Part shown: in pieces, positions 31,605-40,423 of the stretch
How the letters are laid out: every line of letters begins with the position of its first letter
Position numbering within the stretch: position 1 is the stretch's first letter
Assembly: GCA_021849075.1 (NCBI GenBank)
Contig: JAJZTH010000004.1
Location: forward strand, 62,001 to 126,000
DNA: 64,000 nt
Reading direction: 5' to 3'
Source of the DNA: Pseudomonadota bacterium
GTDB taxonomy: Bacteria; Pseudomonadota; Alphaproteobacteria; Sphingomonadales; Sphingomonadaceae
Made by a program: the position numbers and the translations under genes
Notes under the pieces: generated by a model
Seen by the model: only the letters and a program-made list of their open reading frames with translations
The model's database searches: none
What the model was told of the DNA's origin: nothing

Positions 31605-32098
31605 CGAGCGCAGCGAACGAGATCGTTCTGGTCCTGGCCCGCGCCGACAATGGCGTGATCGGCCGGGATGGCGACCTGCCCTGGCGGCTGCCGGCGGACC
31701 TCAAGCATTTCAAGGCGATCACCGCCGGCCACCCGATGGTGATGGGGCGCAAGACGTTCGACAGCCTGCCCGGCCTGTTGCCCGGCCGCCGCCATATCGT
31801 GCTGACGCGCGATGCCGGCTGGACGGGCGAGGGGGCGGAAGTGGCGCATGACGTGGATGGCGCTATTGCCCTTGCCGGCGCGCCGACTGCCATGGTGATC
31901 GGCGGCGCGGAAATCTATCGCCTGTTCCTGCCGCTCGCCGACCGGATCGAACTGACCGAAGTCCATGTCGATGCGCAGGGCGACGCCAGCATCGCCTATC
32001 CCGATGCGGCCGACTGGCGGGAAACCGCGCGACAGGACCATCCGGCGCTGGATGGCCGACCTGCCTACAGTTTCGTGACCTTTGAGCGGGTGGGGTGA
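31601..32098 (+). CDS. folA: Dihydrofolate reductase
   Basis: 165-residue DHFR, reducing dihydrofolate to tetrahydrofolate with NADPH. Motifs: LVLARADNGVIGRDGDLPWRLPADLKHFK (with the catalytic acidic residue region LPADLKHFK), VMGRKTFDSLPGLLPGR, IVLTRD and VIGGAEIYRLFLPLADRIELTEV. GTG start at 31601 overlaps the purK stop (GTGA), so translational coupling is likely. Normal length. The next gene, ribF, starts 57 bp later. Confidence 0.97.
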   Translation: MTSAANEIVLVLARADNGVIGRDGDLPWRLPADLKHFKAITAGHPMVMGRKTFDSLPGLLPGRRHIVLTRDAGWTGEGAEVAHDVDGAIALAGAPTAMVIGGAEIYRLFLPLADRIELTEVHVDAQGDASIAYPDAADWRETARQDHPALDGRPAYSFVTFERVG

Positions 32099-32155
32099 TG
32101 GGTCGGCGATGATCCCCAATTGCCACGCCCTGACCACCCCCCTATAGGCCGCGCC

Positions 32156-33082
32156 ATGGAACGGCTCCTGAGCAGCGCCCCGATCCCTGCGCATTTGCGC
32201 GGGAGCGTCATGGCGCTTGGCAATTTCGATGGGTTTCATGCGGGGCATCAGGCGGTGGTCGGCCGCGCCATTGCCCGCGCCCGTGCTGAAGGCCGCCCGG
32301 CGATCGTCGCCACTTTCGATCCCCACCCGATGCGGCTGTTCCGGCCTGAAACGCCCAGCTTTCGCCTGACCACACTGGACCAGCGGCAGGCGCTGTTTGC
32401 GCGCGCCGGGGCGGACGCCATGTTGGTGTTTGATTTCACGCCACAACTCGCGGCACTGGATGCGGCCGCCTATGTCCGCCTCCTCACCCAGGATCTGGGC
32501 GTCGCCGCCGTCATCACCGGGGAGGATTTCACCTTCGGCAAGGGGCGCAGCGGCACGGTGGCCAGCTTCGCGCAGTTTGGCCTGTCGGCAGAAGCGATTG
32601 CGCCGGTGGCGGACGGGGAGGGCGTCATTTCATCCAGCCGCATCCGTGCCGCGCTGCAGGCAGGCGATTGTGACACCGCCACCCGCCTGCTGACCCGCCC
32701 CTTTGCGATTCAGGGCATTGTCCAGCATGGCGACAAGCTGGGCCGCACCATCGGCTTTCCCACCGCCAATATCGACATGGGACCCTATCTGCGGCCGGCC
32801 TATGGCATTTATGCGGTGCGCGGGCTGTTGCCTGATGGTCGTGTTCTGGATGGCGCGGCGAACCTGGGCATCCGCCCGAGCTTCGATCCGCCCAAGGAAT
32901 TGTTGGAGCCGCATTTCTTCGATTTCGCCGAAAGCCTCTATGATAAGCGGATCGAAGTGCAACTGATCCGCTACCTCCATGGCGAGATCAAATATGACGG
33001 CCTCGACGCGCTGATGGCCGGCATCGCCCGCGATTGCGAGGATGCGCGGCAAATCCTTGCGGGAACGCCCCGGCTCGCTTAA
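32156..33082 (+). CDS. ribF: Bifunctional riboflavin kinase / FAD synthetase
   Basis: 308-residue RibF, which phosphorylates riboflavin to FMN and adenylates FMN to FAD. The N-terminal nucleotidyltransferase has MALGNFDGFHAGHQAV and VATFDPHPMRLF, VITGEDFTFGKGRSG and SSSRIRAALQAGD; the C-terminal flavokinase has GRTIGFPTANID and AANLGIRPSF with ELLEPHFFDF. ATG 32156 is used; the reading to 32120 has no support. No Shine-Dalgarno is obvious. It precedes ileS, with REP-like sequence between, an arrangement common in bacteria. Confidence 0.97.
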   Translation: MERLLSSAPIPAHLRGSVMALGNFDGFHAGHQAVVGRAIARARAEGRPAIVATFDPHPMRLFRPETPSFRLTTLDQRQALFARAGADAMLVFDFTPQLAALDAAAYVRLLTQDLGVAAVITGEDFTFGKGRSGTVASFAQFGLSAEAIAPVADGEGVISSSRIRAALQAGDCDTATRLLTRPFAIQGIVQHGDKLGRTIGFPTANIDMGPYLRPAYGIYAVRGLLPDGRVLDGAANLGIRPSFDPPKELLEPHFFDFAESLYDKRIEVQLIRYLHGEIKYDGLDALMAGIARDCEDARQILAGTPRLA

Positions 33083-33104
33083 GGCACCGGGCACGTTTTT
33101 CTCA

Positions 33105-33187
33105 CCCGTTCGGGCTGAGCCTGTCTAAGCCCTGTTCTTTTCTTCGTAAAAGACAGTGCAGCCCTTCGGCAGGCTCAGGGCGAACGG
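33105..33187. repeat. Inverted pair of REP-like palindromic sequences between ribF and ileS
   Basis: The left unit (33105-33133, cccgttcgggctgagcctgt...) and the right unit (33160-33187, agcccttcggcaggctcagg...) are inverted copies with a few mismatches, separated by 26 bp with a ttcttttc run. The core GGCTCAGGGCGAACGG is a REP motif common in proteobacterial intergenic regions. The pair can fold as one long hairpin and may terminate ribF. Confidence 0.75.
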
Positions 33188-33209
33188 ATTTTGGTTGTTC
33201 TGGAACCCC

Positions 33210-36077
33210 ATGACTGACGCACCTCGCCAAGAAGCCCAAGACTATAAGAGCACCGTTTTCCTGCCCGTCACCGACTTCCCGATGAAGGCCGGCCTTGCGC
33301 AGAAGGAACCGGCCATTGCGGCGAAGTGGGAGGCGATGGACCTCTATGGCAAGCTGCGCGAAAAGCGCGCCGGCCGCGAACGCTTCATCCTGCATGATGG
33401 CCCGCCCTACGCCAATGGCGACATTCATATGGGCCATGCGATGAACAAGGTCTTGAAGGATATCATCGTCCGCAGCCAGTCGCTGCTGGGCAAGGATGCG
33501 CCCTATGTCCCCGGCTGGGATTGCCATGGCCTCCCGATCGAATGGAAGATCGAGGAGGAATATCGCAAGAAGAAGCTGAACAAGGATGAGGTGCCCGCCG
33601 CCGAATTCCGCGCCCAGTGCCGCGCCTATGCCGATAAATGGGTGGGCGTGCAGAAGGATCAGTTCAAGCGTCTGGGCGTGATGGGCGACTGGTCCGATCC
33701 GTACCTGACCATGAAGTTCGACGCGGAAGCGACGATCGTGGGCGAATTGCTGAAATTCGCGGAAAGCGGCCAGCTCTATCGCGGCGCCAAGCCCGTCATG
33801 TGGTCCCCGGTCGAAAAGACCGCGCTGGCCGAGGCGGAAGTGGAATATGAAGACGTCACCTCGACCCAGATCGACGTGGCGTTCGAGATCGTCGAAGCGC
33901 CCAATGCGCCGGAACTGGAAGGCGCGTATGCGGTGATCTGGACGACGACGCCCTGGACGATCCCCGTCAATCAGGCGATCGCTTATGGGGAAGAGGTCGA
34001 ATATGTCATTCTGGAAGATGCGGCGAGCGGCCGACGCTTCCTGATTGCAGAGCAGTTGGAAGATGCGTTCTTTCAGCGCGTTTCGGCCTCGCAGGACAAT
34101 TTTTCGCTCAAGTCGGTTTGGAAGGGCAAAGGCACCGAGCTCGCCGGCGCCATCACCCGGCACCCAATGCACGCGCTGGGTGGCTTCTTCGCAAAGCCCC
34201 GCCCGCTGCTCCCCGCCGATCATGTGACGACCGATGCGGGCACCGGCCTTGTCCATATGGCGCCCGATCATGGTGAAGAGGATTTCCTCGCCTGCAAGAA
34301 GCTGGGCATCGATCCGGTCTTTGCGGTCAACGATGCGGGCTTCTATCGCGACGATTGGGATTGGCTCCCCGGTCAGGGCAGCGTCATCAACACCAAGTTC
34401 AACGGTCCCGAAGGCCCGATCTGCACCGATCTGCGCGCTGCCGGCGCGCTGCTGAGCGCCAGCGACTTCCGCCACAGCTATCCGCATAGCTGGCGCTCGA
34501 AGGCGCGCATCATCTATCGCTGCACCCCGCAATGGTTCATTCCCATGGATAAGCCGCAGGAAGGCGCAGTGGTCGATGTCGAGGGCGGCGTGATGCCGAC
34601 CCCGATCGTCACCGGCAATGGCCCGACCCTGCGCGAAATCGCGCTCGACGCGATCGAGCAGACCCGCTGGGTGCCCGAGCGGTCGACCAACCGCATCCGC
34701 TCCATGGTGGAGGGCCGCCCCGACTGGGTGATCAGCCGCCAGCGCGCCTGGGGCGTGCCGATCGCCCTCTATGTCCATCGCAAGAGCGGCCAATATCTGG
34801 TTGATCCGGCGGTCAATGCCCGCATCATCGAAGCGTTTAAGGGCGCGGGTGCGGACGCATGGTTCGGCGCGGATCATCAGGCGCTGCTCGGCCCCGATTA
34901 TGATCTCAACGACTATGAGGTCGTGAACGACATTCTCGACGTCTGGTTCGATTCAGGCTCAACGCACAGCTTCGTGGTCGAAGGTCGCTACGGCGAAGGC
35001 GCCCGCGCCGACCTCTATATCGAAGGTTCGGATCAGCATCGCGGCTGGTTCCAGTCCTCGCTGCTCGAAAGCTGCGGCACGCGCGGCCGTGCGCCCTATG
35101 GCGCGGTGCTGACCCATGGCTTCGCACTCGACGGGTCGGGCAAGAAAATGTCCAAGTCGCTGGGCAATGTCGTCGATCCGCTCAAGATCATGAGCGAGAG
35201 CGGCGCGGATATCCTGCGCGTCTGGGTCGCCAGCACCGACTATTTCGATGATGTCCGCATCGGCAAGGAAGTGCTGGCCGGTTCGTCCGACTCCTATCGC
35301 AAGTTGCGCAATACGTTCCGCTACATGCTGGGCGCTCTTTCCGACTATGATGAAGAGACGGAAGCGGTGTCCTATGCCGAAATGCCGGAGCTGGAGCGTT
35401 ATATGCTCCATCGTCTGGCCCAGCTCGACGCGGAACTGCGCGCCGTGGTGGACTTGGGCGCAAAGAGCGAGAACTGGCTGGAATTCAGCCGCTACACCCG
35501 CGCCATCTTCGACTTCGCAAACAGCGACCTCAGCGCCTTCTTCTTCGATATCCGCAAGGATTGCCTCTATTGCGATGCGAAGTCGGACCCCAAGCGTCGC
35601 GCCTATCGCACCTTGCTCGACACGCTGTTCCACGCGCTGGTCCGCTATGTCGCGCCGATCATCCCCTTCACTGCTGAGGAAGTATGGCAAAGCCGCTTCC
35701 CAAGTGACGAAGAAAGCGTCCATTTCCTGGAATGGCCGGAGGTCGACCATCACTGGATCAACAGCCACCTGAACGACAAATGGGGCGAACTGCGTTACCA
35801 GCGCGAGCAGGTGAACGAAGCGATCGAGCCATTCCGCCGCGAAAAGGTGATCCGCTCCAGCCTGGAGGCCGACGTCACCATGGGCGAAATGCTGCCCAGC
35901 GACGGTGTGAACTTCGCCGAAATCGCCATCGTCGCCCGGATCGAGATGGGGGTGGGCGACGGCATCATCGTCAAGCCCAGCGACTGGCACAAATGCGGCC
36001 GCTGCTGGCGATTGCTGCCGGAGGTCGAGGAAGACGGCACGCTTTGCCATCGCTGCGATGAAGTGTTGAAGGGGTAG
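33210..36077 (+). CDS. ileS: Isoleucyl-tRNA synthetase
   Basis: 955-residue class I aminoacyl-tRNA synthetase for isoleucine. HIGH motif: PPYANGDIHMGHAMN. KMSKS motif: GSGKKMSKSLGNVVDP. Editing domain motif YAVIWTTTPWTIPVNQAI and DAGTGLVHMAPDHG are in the middle, and the C-terminal zinc-binding region has CGRCWRLLPEVEEDGTLCHRC with four cysteines. ATG 33210 fits the family N terminus (a longer reading to 33156 runs into the REP unit). It is followed by lspA, as in many bacteria. Confidence 0.98.
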   Translation: MTDAPRQEAQDYKSTVFLPVTDFPMKAGLAQKEPAIAAKWEAMDLYGKLREKRAGRERFILHDGPPYANGDIHMGHAMNKVLKDIIVRSQSLLGKDAPYVPGWDCHGLPIEWKIEEEYRKKKLNKDEVPAAEFRAQCRAYADKWVGVQKDQFKRLGVMGDWSDPYLTMKFDAEATIVGELLKFAESGQLYRGAKPVMWSPVEKTALAEAEVEYEDVTSTQIDVAFEIVEAPNAPELEGAYAVIWTTTPWTIPVNQAIAYGEEVEYVILEDAASGRRFLIAEQLEDAFFQRVSASQDNFSLKSVWKGKGTELAGAITRHPMHALGGFFAKPRPLLPADHVTTDAGTGLVHMAPDHGEEDFLACKKLGIDPVFAVNDAGFYRDDWDWLPGQGSVINTKFNGPEGPICTDLRAAGALLSASDFRHSYPHSWRSKARIIYRCTPQWFIPMDKPQEGAVVDVEGGVMPTPIVTGNGPTLREIALDAIEQTRWVPERSTNRIRSMVEGRPDWVISRQRAWGVPIALYVHRKSGQYLVDPAVNARIIEAFKGAGADAWFGADHQALLGPDYDLNDYEVVNDILDVWFDSGSTHSFVVEGRYGEGARADLYIEGSDQHRGWFQSSLLESCGTRGRAPYGAVLTHGFALDGSGKKMSKSLGNVVDPLKIMSESGADILRVWVASTDYFDDVRIGKEVLAGSSDSYRKLRNTFRYMLGALSDYDEETEAVSYAEMPELERYMLHRLAQLDAELRAVVDLGAKSENWLEFSRYTRAIFDFANSDLSAFFFDIRKDCLYCDAKSDPKRRAYRTLLDTLFHALVRYVAPIIPFTAEEVWQSRFPSDEESVHFLEWPEVDHHWINSHLNDKWGELRYQREQVNEAIEPFRREKVIRSSLEADVTMGEMLPSDGVNFAEIAIVARIEMGVGDGIIVKPSDWHKCGRCWRLLPEVEEDGTLCHRCDEVLKG

Positions 36078-36102
36078 GCTGGCCAGCCCCTTCTTCCCGC
36101 GC

Positions 36103-36126
36103 CCTGCTGAAACAGGTTCAGCATGA
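36103..36126. repeat. REP-like palindrome between ileS and lspA
   Basis: ccctgctgaaacaggttcagcatg: imperfect palindrome (ctgctgaa / ttcagcat), of the CTGAAAC-GGTTCAG type frequent in proteobacterial intergenic regions. It falls in the 80-bp ileS-lspA gap. Confidence 0.55.
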
Positions 36127-36157
36127 CGTCATATTTCGGAACCAATAAAGCGATCCC

Positions 36158-36676
36158 ATGGCAACCAACCCGATCAATCACCGCCCGCTGGGCCTGACCG
36201 TCGCGATCGTGACGCTCGCGCTCGACCAGTTGGTGAAATATAGCGTCACTTTCCCCCTCGCGCTCAAGAGTCGGGCGGAGGAGGGGATTGAAATCCTGCC
36301 GTTCTTCCGCCTGCGCTGGCTGGAAAATCGCGGCGTTTCCATGGGCTTCTTCCATGCCGACACCAACATGATGCGTTGGGCGCTGGTCGGCATGACCATG
36401 TTGATCGCCGCGTTCGTGGGCGTGTGGATGTGGCGCGAGCGCGCGCGGCAGGATGTCGCTGCGCTGGGCCTGGTTCTGGGCGGCGCGATCGGCAATATCG
36501 TGGATCGCGTGCGGCTGGGCTATGTCGTTGATTATGCGGACCTGCATTTCGGCGAATGGCGGCCTTTCCTGATTTTCAACCTGGCGGACGCCGCCATCAC
36601 GTTCGGCGTGCTGATCCTGCTTGCGCGGGCGCTGCTGCTGCGCGACAAGGGCGCAAAGACGGAGACTTTGAAGTGA
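36158..36676 (+). CDS. lspA: Lipoprotein signal peptidase (signal peptidase II)
   Basis: 172-residue inner-membrane aspartyl protease that cleaves lipoprotein signal peptides after diacylglyceryl modification. Four transmembrane segments are visible (about residues 11-30, 73-92, 100-115, 136-160). Catalytic Asp116 is in IGNIVDRV and Asp144 in IFNLADAAITFG, the two family motifs. GTG of the next gene (36673) overlaps its last four bases. The following gene encodes a lipoprotein, a natural substrate. Confidence 0.97.
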   Translation: MATNPINHRPLGLTVAIVTLALDQLVKYSVTFPLALKSRAEEGIEILPFFRLRWLENRGVSMGFFHADTNMMRWALVGMTMLIAAFVGVWMWRERARQDVAALGLVLGGAIGNIVDRVRLGYVVDYADLHFGEWRPFLIFNLADAAITFGVLILLARALLLRDKGAKTETLK

Positions 36677-37092
36677 AGCGTAACCTGATCCTTGCCGCTG
36701 GCCTTGTTGCAACCCTGTCGGCTTGCGGTGGCGGCGGCAACAGCCTGCTCAATCGCGGCCGCCCCGACGAATTCGCCGTCTCGCGTCAGGCGCCGCTGGT
36801 GATCCCGCCAGACTTCGCGCTGGTTCCGCCCGCGCCCGGCACCCCGGCCGCCGCCGCCGTCGATTCGCGCAGCGAAGCGATGCAGGCAATGTTCGGCGGC
36901 CCTTCGGCCCGCAGCGCCAGCGAAACCGCGACCCTCAACGCCGCAGGCCGCGTGAACGCCGCCGCTGGCATCCGTTCGTCGGCCGGTGATCCGGGGACCG
37001 AAGTGGTCGACAAGGGCAGCACCACCCGCGACATCATCGCTGCTCCCGAAGGCGACGGCCAGGAAGCCCGCGCCGCTGTTCCGCAGCAATAA
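36673..37092 (+). CDS. DUF3035 / BamF-like lipoprotein
   Basis: 139-residue lipoprotein, matching the alphaproteobacterial DUF3035 (BamF-like) family. The lipobox LSAC (LVATLSACGG, Cys at about residue 19) follows a short signal peptide. Next comes NRGRPDEFAVSRQAPLVIPPDFALVPP, the family's conserved block, and then a low-complexity Ala/Ser tail. A role in outer-membrane protein assembly has been proposed for the family. GTG 36673 is the only start that gives an intact signal peptide; a longer frame to 36556 is not meaningful. It is coupled with lspA and ends at a bidirectional terminator. Confidence 0.88.
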   Translation: MKRNLILAAGLVATLSACGGGGNSLLNRGRPDEFAVSRQAPLVIPPDFALVPPAPGTPAAAAVDSRSEAMQAMFGGPSARSASETATLNAAGRVNAAAGIRSSAGDPGTEVVDKGSTTRDIIAAPEGDGQEARAAVPQQ

Positions 37093-37100
37093 TAAGCAAA

Positions 37101-37127
37101 GCGGGAAGGGGGGTTAACCCTTCCCGC
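37101..37127. terminator. Bidirectional terminator between BamF-like and arsR genes
   Basis: gcgggaaggg (37101-37110) pairs with cccttcccgc (37118-37127), with loop gggttaa. It lies between convergent genes and contains the arsR stop codon. The right flank is cttccagc rather than a T tract, so termination efficiency is uncertain. Confidence 0.6.
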
Positions 37128-37440
37128 CTTCCAGCATAAGCTTCAGTCGGGCGAGCGCCCCGTCCCATTGTGCGCTCACCTGATCAAGCCAGCCTTGGGC
37201 CGCTTCGATCGCTTCATGACGAAGCGCATATTGGACTTCCCGCCCGCTCTTGCGGCGATGAACCAGCCCCGCGTCATGCAGCACATCCAGATGCTTGGCG
37301 ACTGCTTGTCGGCTGATCGGCAGCCCATCGCCCAGTTGCACGATCGATCGCGCCTTTCCGTCGGAAAGGCTTGCGATCAGGCCAAGGCGGGTGGCGTCCC
37401 CCAGCGCCGCGAACAGCGACGCCGGCTCAGCGTTCGACAT
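37114..37440 (-). CDS. ArsR-family helix-turn-helix repressor
   Basis: 108-residue ArsR/SmtB-type repressor. Winged-helix motifs: LFAALGDATRLGLIASLSDG, ISRQAVAKHLDVLHDAGLVHRRKSGREVQYAL. No cysteine metal site is visible, so it may respond to something other than metal. It overlaps the upstream AHSA1 gene by 14 bp; the two are one operon, an arrangement frequent in bacteria, where ArsR autoregulates. The dyad over the operon's start codon is a likely operator. Confidence 0.92.
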   Translation of the reverse strand: MSNAEPASLFAALGDATRLGLIASLSDGKARSIVQLGDGLPISRQAVAKHLDVLHDAGLVHRRKSGREVQYALRHEAIEAAQGWLDQVSAQWDGALARLKLMLEGGKG

Positions 37441-37876
37441 AGCGCTTGATATTGCCGACCTGCTCAGCCCAGCCGCCATCATTGTCCCGCAACACATTGG
37501 AACGGCGCGGTTCGGGCACGGCCTCAAATCCGCTTTCGGTGACGGTCAGGCGCGTGCCGGTGGTGATCGGCTCCAGCACAAACTCCACCAGCGTCCATTC
37601 CGGCACGCCATTGCGGATCGCTTCTTCGTCCCCGCCGGTCGCGGGCCATTCGAAGGCGAAACGAGTCATGGGTTCGATCGCGACAGTGCGCGATACCCAG
37701 GGGAAATGCTCGTAACCCGGATAGGTCATATGCCCGGTCGTCATTTCGCCGGCGACGAAGGGTTGATCCAGCGCGACCAGAAACCAGGCGCCGAACTTCT
37801 CATGATCGATGATGGCGTCCCATACCGTGGCAAGCGGGGCGGCGATGTCGATCGTCTTGATGATGCTGTCGCTCAT
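37427..37876 (-). CDS. SRPBCC / AHSA1-domain protein
   Basis: 149-residue START-like fold protein of the activator-of-Hsp90-ATPase (AHSA1) type. Motifs: TIDIAAPLATVWDAIIDHEKFGAWF at the N terminus, EPMTRFAFEWPAT and the C-terminal GWAEQVGNIKRYV (family GWxxxLxxLxxY block). It binds hydrophobic ligands or partner proteins in related cases. Its start (ATG 37876) lies inside the 11-bp dyad at 37874-37903, with AGGAGG in the loop. First gene of an operon with arsR. Confidence 0.9.
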   Translation of the reverse strand: MSDSIIKTIDIAAPLATVWDAIIDHEKFGAWFLVALDQPFVAGEMTTGHMTYPGYEHFPWVSRTVAIEPMTRFAFEWPATGGDEEAIRNGVPEWTLVEFVLEPITTGTRLTVTESGFEAVPEPRRSNVLRDNDGGWAEQVGNIKRYVER

Positions 37877-37903
37877 ATAGGCAACCTCCTGATTGCCTAT
37901 ATG
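37874..37903 (-). promoter_or_regulatory. 11-bp dyad over the Shine-Dalgarno and start codon of the AHSA1-arsR operon
   Basis: catataggcaa (37874-37884) and ttgcctatatg (37893-37903) are exact inverted repeats 8 bp apart. Read on the minus strand, the loop holds AGGAGG and the right arm ends in the AUG start codon. It suits an autoregulatory ArsR operator; it could also fold in the mRNA. Confidence 0.8.
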
Positions 37904-37909
37904 ATGTCA

Positions 37910-37938
37910 CGAAGAAGAAAATGCAACTCTATGGTTGC
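37910..37938 (-). terminator. Weak candidate terminator after dxs
   Basis: On the minus strand gcaac (37938-37934) and gttgc (37927-37923) form a 5-bp stem followed by attttcttcttc (37922-37911). It lies immediately past the dxs stop. Confidence 0.4.
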
Positions 37939-37941
37939 GCT

Positions 37942-39858
37942 TTAGGCTCGCGCCTCTGCGCCGACGCTGTTGTGGCGCAGGGCGGTCAGCACCGTATCGA
38001 CGATGGCGTCGGCATCCAGCCGCGCATCGGCATATTGTTTTTCCGGCTTGTCCTGATCCTGGAACAGGTCGGGCAGGCGCATGGTGCGCAGCTTCAGCCC
38101 ATTGTCGATCAGGCCCAGATCGCTCGCCAGCGTCAGCACATGTGCGCCCAACCCGCCGATCGATCCTTCCTCGATCGTCACGGCGACTTCATGCGTGGTC
38201 AGCAGCTTGCGGATCATTGCCTCGTCGAGCGGCTTGGCGAAGCGCAGGTCGGCGACGGTTGTGGAAAGACCCTTGGCCTCCAGCGCTTCGGCGGCCTTCA
38301 TGGCTTCTTCCAGACGGGTGCCGAGCGAGAGGATCGCGACCTGTCGCCCTTCGCGCACGATACGGCCTTTGCCGATTGCCAGTGCTTCGGGCACTTCCGG
38401 CATGGCGACGCCGGTGCCGTTGCCGCGCGGATAGCGCACCGCGATCGGGCCGCTGTCATGGACCGCGCAGGTGTGGACCATATGCACCAGTTCGGCCTCG
38501 TCGGCGGCGGCCATCACCACGAAATTGGGCAGGCTGGCAAGATAGGTGACGTCGAAGCTGCCCGCATGGGTCGATCCGTCCGCGCCAACCAGTCCTGCCC
38601 GGTCGATCGCGAAACGGACGGGCAGATTCTGGATCGCCACATCATGCACCACCTGATCATAGGCGCGCTGGAGGAAGGTCGAATAAATGGCGCAGAAGGG
38701 GCGCATGCCCTGCGCCGCCAGTCCCGCCGCAAAAGTCACAGCATGCTGTTCGGCGATGCCCACGTCAAAGATGCGATCGGGGAAGGCCAGTTCGAACTTG
38801 TCGAGACCAGTGCCCGACGGCATGGCCGCCGTGATCGCGCAAACTTTGGGGTCGCGCTGTGCCTCGGCGATCAGCGCCTGGGCGAAGACATTGGTGTAGC
38901 TGGGCGGGCCGGGAGGCGCTTTGGCCTGGGCGCCGGTGACGACGTCGAACTTCTGGACGCCATGATATTTGTCGGCTGCGGCTTCGGCCGGGGCATAGCC
39001 TTTGCCCTTTTGCGTCACCACATGGATCAGGCACGGACCTTCTGCCGCATCCCGGACATTTTCCAGAACGGGGATCAGATGGTCCAGATTATGGCCGTCG
39101 ATCGGGCCGACATAGTAAAAGCCCAGTTCTTCGAACAAGGTGCCGCCGGTCGCCATGCCGCGCGCAAATTCGTCAGTCTTCTTGGCGGCCTTATGCAACG
39201 GGCGGGGCAGGCGGCGCGCCAGCTTCTTGGCCAGGTCGCGCAGGCCCAGAAATTCCCGGCTGGACACGAGACGGGCGAGATAGGCGGAAAGGCCGCCGAC
39301 CGGCGGGGCGATCGACATATCATTGTCGTTCAGGATCACGATCAGCCGGTTGCCGGCTTCGCGCGCATTGTTCATCGCCTCATAGGCCATGCCGGCCGAC
39401 ATGGCGCCATCGCCGATCACGGCGATGCCCTTGCCCGGCTTGTCCTGCATCTTGTTGGCGACGGCAAAGCCCAGCGCCGCGCTGATCGAGGTGGAACTGT
39501 GCGCCGCGCCGAAAGGATCATATTCGGATTCAGCGCGCTTGGTGAAGCCGGACAGCCCGCCACCCTGCCGCAGCGTGCGGATGCGGTCGCGCCGGCCGGT
39601 CAGGATTTTATGCGGATAGCATTGATGGCCGACATCCCAGACCAGCTTGTCATTGGGCGTATCGAACACATAATGAATCGCCGTCGTCAGTTCCACGACG
39701 CCAAGACCCGAGCCGAGGTGGCCGCCGGTAACGCCCACTGCGGCGATGGTTTCAGCACGCAGTTCATCGGCCAGCTGGCGCAACTGTTCGGGTTGCAGCT
39801 TGCGCAGGTCATCGGGGGTGTTGACGGTGTCGAGCAATGGCGTGGACGGATTGGACAT
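37942..39858 (-). CDS. dxs: 1-deoxy-D-xylulose-5-phosphate synthase
   Basis: 638-residue TPP-dependent enzyme condensing pyruvate and glyceraldehyde 3-phosphate, the first step of the MEP isoprenoid pathway. Motifs: [38 protein letters not shown] motif [15 protein letters not shown] ... [46 protein letters not shown] and [20 protein letters not shown] 39858 fits the family start; a longer reading to 39909 overlaps the preceding gene. It starts 10 bp after the NadR-like kinase stop, so it is probably cotranscribed with pnuC and the kinase. Confidence 0.98.
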   Translation of the reverse strand: MSNPSTPLLDTVNTPDDLRKLQPEQLRQLADELRAETIAAVGVTGGHLGSGLGVVELTTAIHYVFDTPNDKLVWDVGHQCYPHKILTGRRDRIRTLRQGGGLSGFTKRAESEYDPFGAAHSSTSISAALGFAVANKMQDKPGKGIAVIGDGAMSAGMAYEAMNNAREAGNRLIVILNDNDMSIAPPVGGLSAYLARLVSSREFLGLRDLAKKLARRLPRPLHKAAKKTDEFARGMATGGTLFEELGFYYVGPIDGHNLDHLIPVLENVRDAAEGPCLIHVVTQKGKGYAPAEAAADKYHGVQKFDVVTGAQAKAPPGPPSYTNVFAQALIAEAQRDPKVCAITAAMPSGTGLDKFELAFPDRIFDVGIAEQHAVTFAAGLAAQGMRPFCAIYSTFLQRAYDQVVHDVAIQNLPVRFAIDRAGLVGADGSTHAGSFDVTYLASLPNFVVMAAADEAELVHMVHTCAVHDSGPIAVRYPRGNGTGVAMPEVPEALAIGKGRIVREGRQVAILSLGTRLEEAMKAAEALEAKGLSTTVADLRFAKPLDEAMIRKLLTTHEVAVTIEEGSIGGLGAHVLTLASDLGLIDNGLKLRTMRLPDLFQDQDKPEKQYADARLDADAIVDTVLTALRHNSVGAEARA

Positions 39859-39868
39859 GGCGATGTGC

Positions 39869-40423
39869 CTACTCGCTTTCCTGCGCCAAGTCGAACCCTG
39901 AGGGTGCATTTGATGGCGTCAAACGCGCGATCAAGGCGACGGCCTGTGCGAAGCGGGAGTCCCAACCGCCGCTGATCGACGCCCAGCGCACGCCGCTGCT
40001 TTCCAGAACGGCGCGGCTGATGTCCGCAAAATGGGTGCGAACCGGATCGTCGCCATAGATGCGGACGGAGTCGGGCACCCAGGCGACGTCAGCCTCCATC
40101 AAAAGATAGAGATCGGCCTTGGGATAAGTCAGCAATTCCGGCGGGATATGGCCGATCATCATCTCCGCCCAGGCGGCGGTCATCAGCGAATCGGTATCGG
40201 CAAACAGGAAGCGGCGGGCGTCGCTCTTTGCGGCGTCGATCATGGCGGCCTGTGTTTGGCCGATCGTCAGCAGATCGGCTTCGTCCATGTCCACGCCATG
40301 GGTTTCGGCATGGGTACGGCCATATTCCGGCACCCAGACCGTGTCGAAATGCCGGGCGAGCTTCTCCGCCAGCACGGACTTGCCGGTACTCTCGACGCCA
40401 TGCAGGACGATGGTCAGCGTCAT
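39869..40423 (-). CDS. NadR/AAA-type kinase, probable nicotinamide riboside kinase
   Basis: 184-residue P-loop ATPase of the NadR kinase-domain type. Walker [10 protein letters not shown]. Other matches: [22 protein letters not shown] and [16 protein letters not shown] with [18 protein letters not shown]. The lone domain, without the NadR adenylyltransferase, phosphorylates nicotinamide riboside to NMN in related proteins. It overlaps pnuC, the riboside transporter gene, by 4 bp (ATGA), which supports a pyridine nucleotide salvage role. Confidence 0.85.
   Translation of the reverse strand: MTLTIVLHGVESTGKSVLAEKLARHFDTVWVPEYGRTHAETHGVDMDEADLLTIGQTQAAMIDAAKSDARRFLFADTDSLMTAAWAEMMIGHIPPELLTYPKADLYLLMEADVAWVPDSVRIYGDDPVRTHFADISRAVLESSGVRWASISGGWDSRFAQAVALIARLTPSNAPSGFDLAQESE

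Noticed and set aside
33102..34877. A 591-codon open frame on the minus strand
   Set aside because: It is antisense to ileS, whose motifs are unmistakable; the frame has no recognisable domain.
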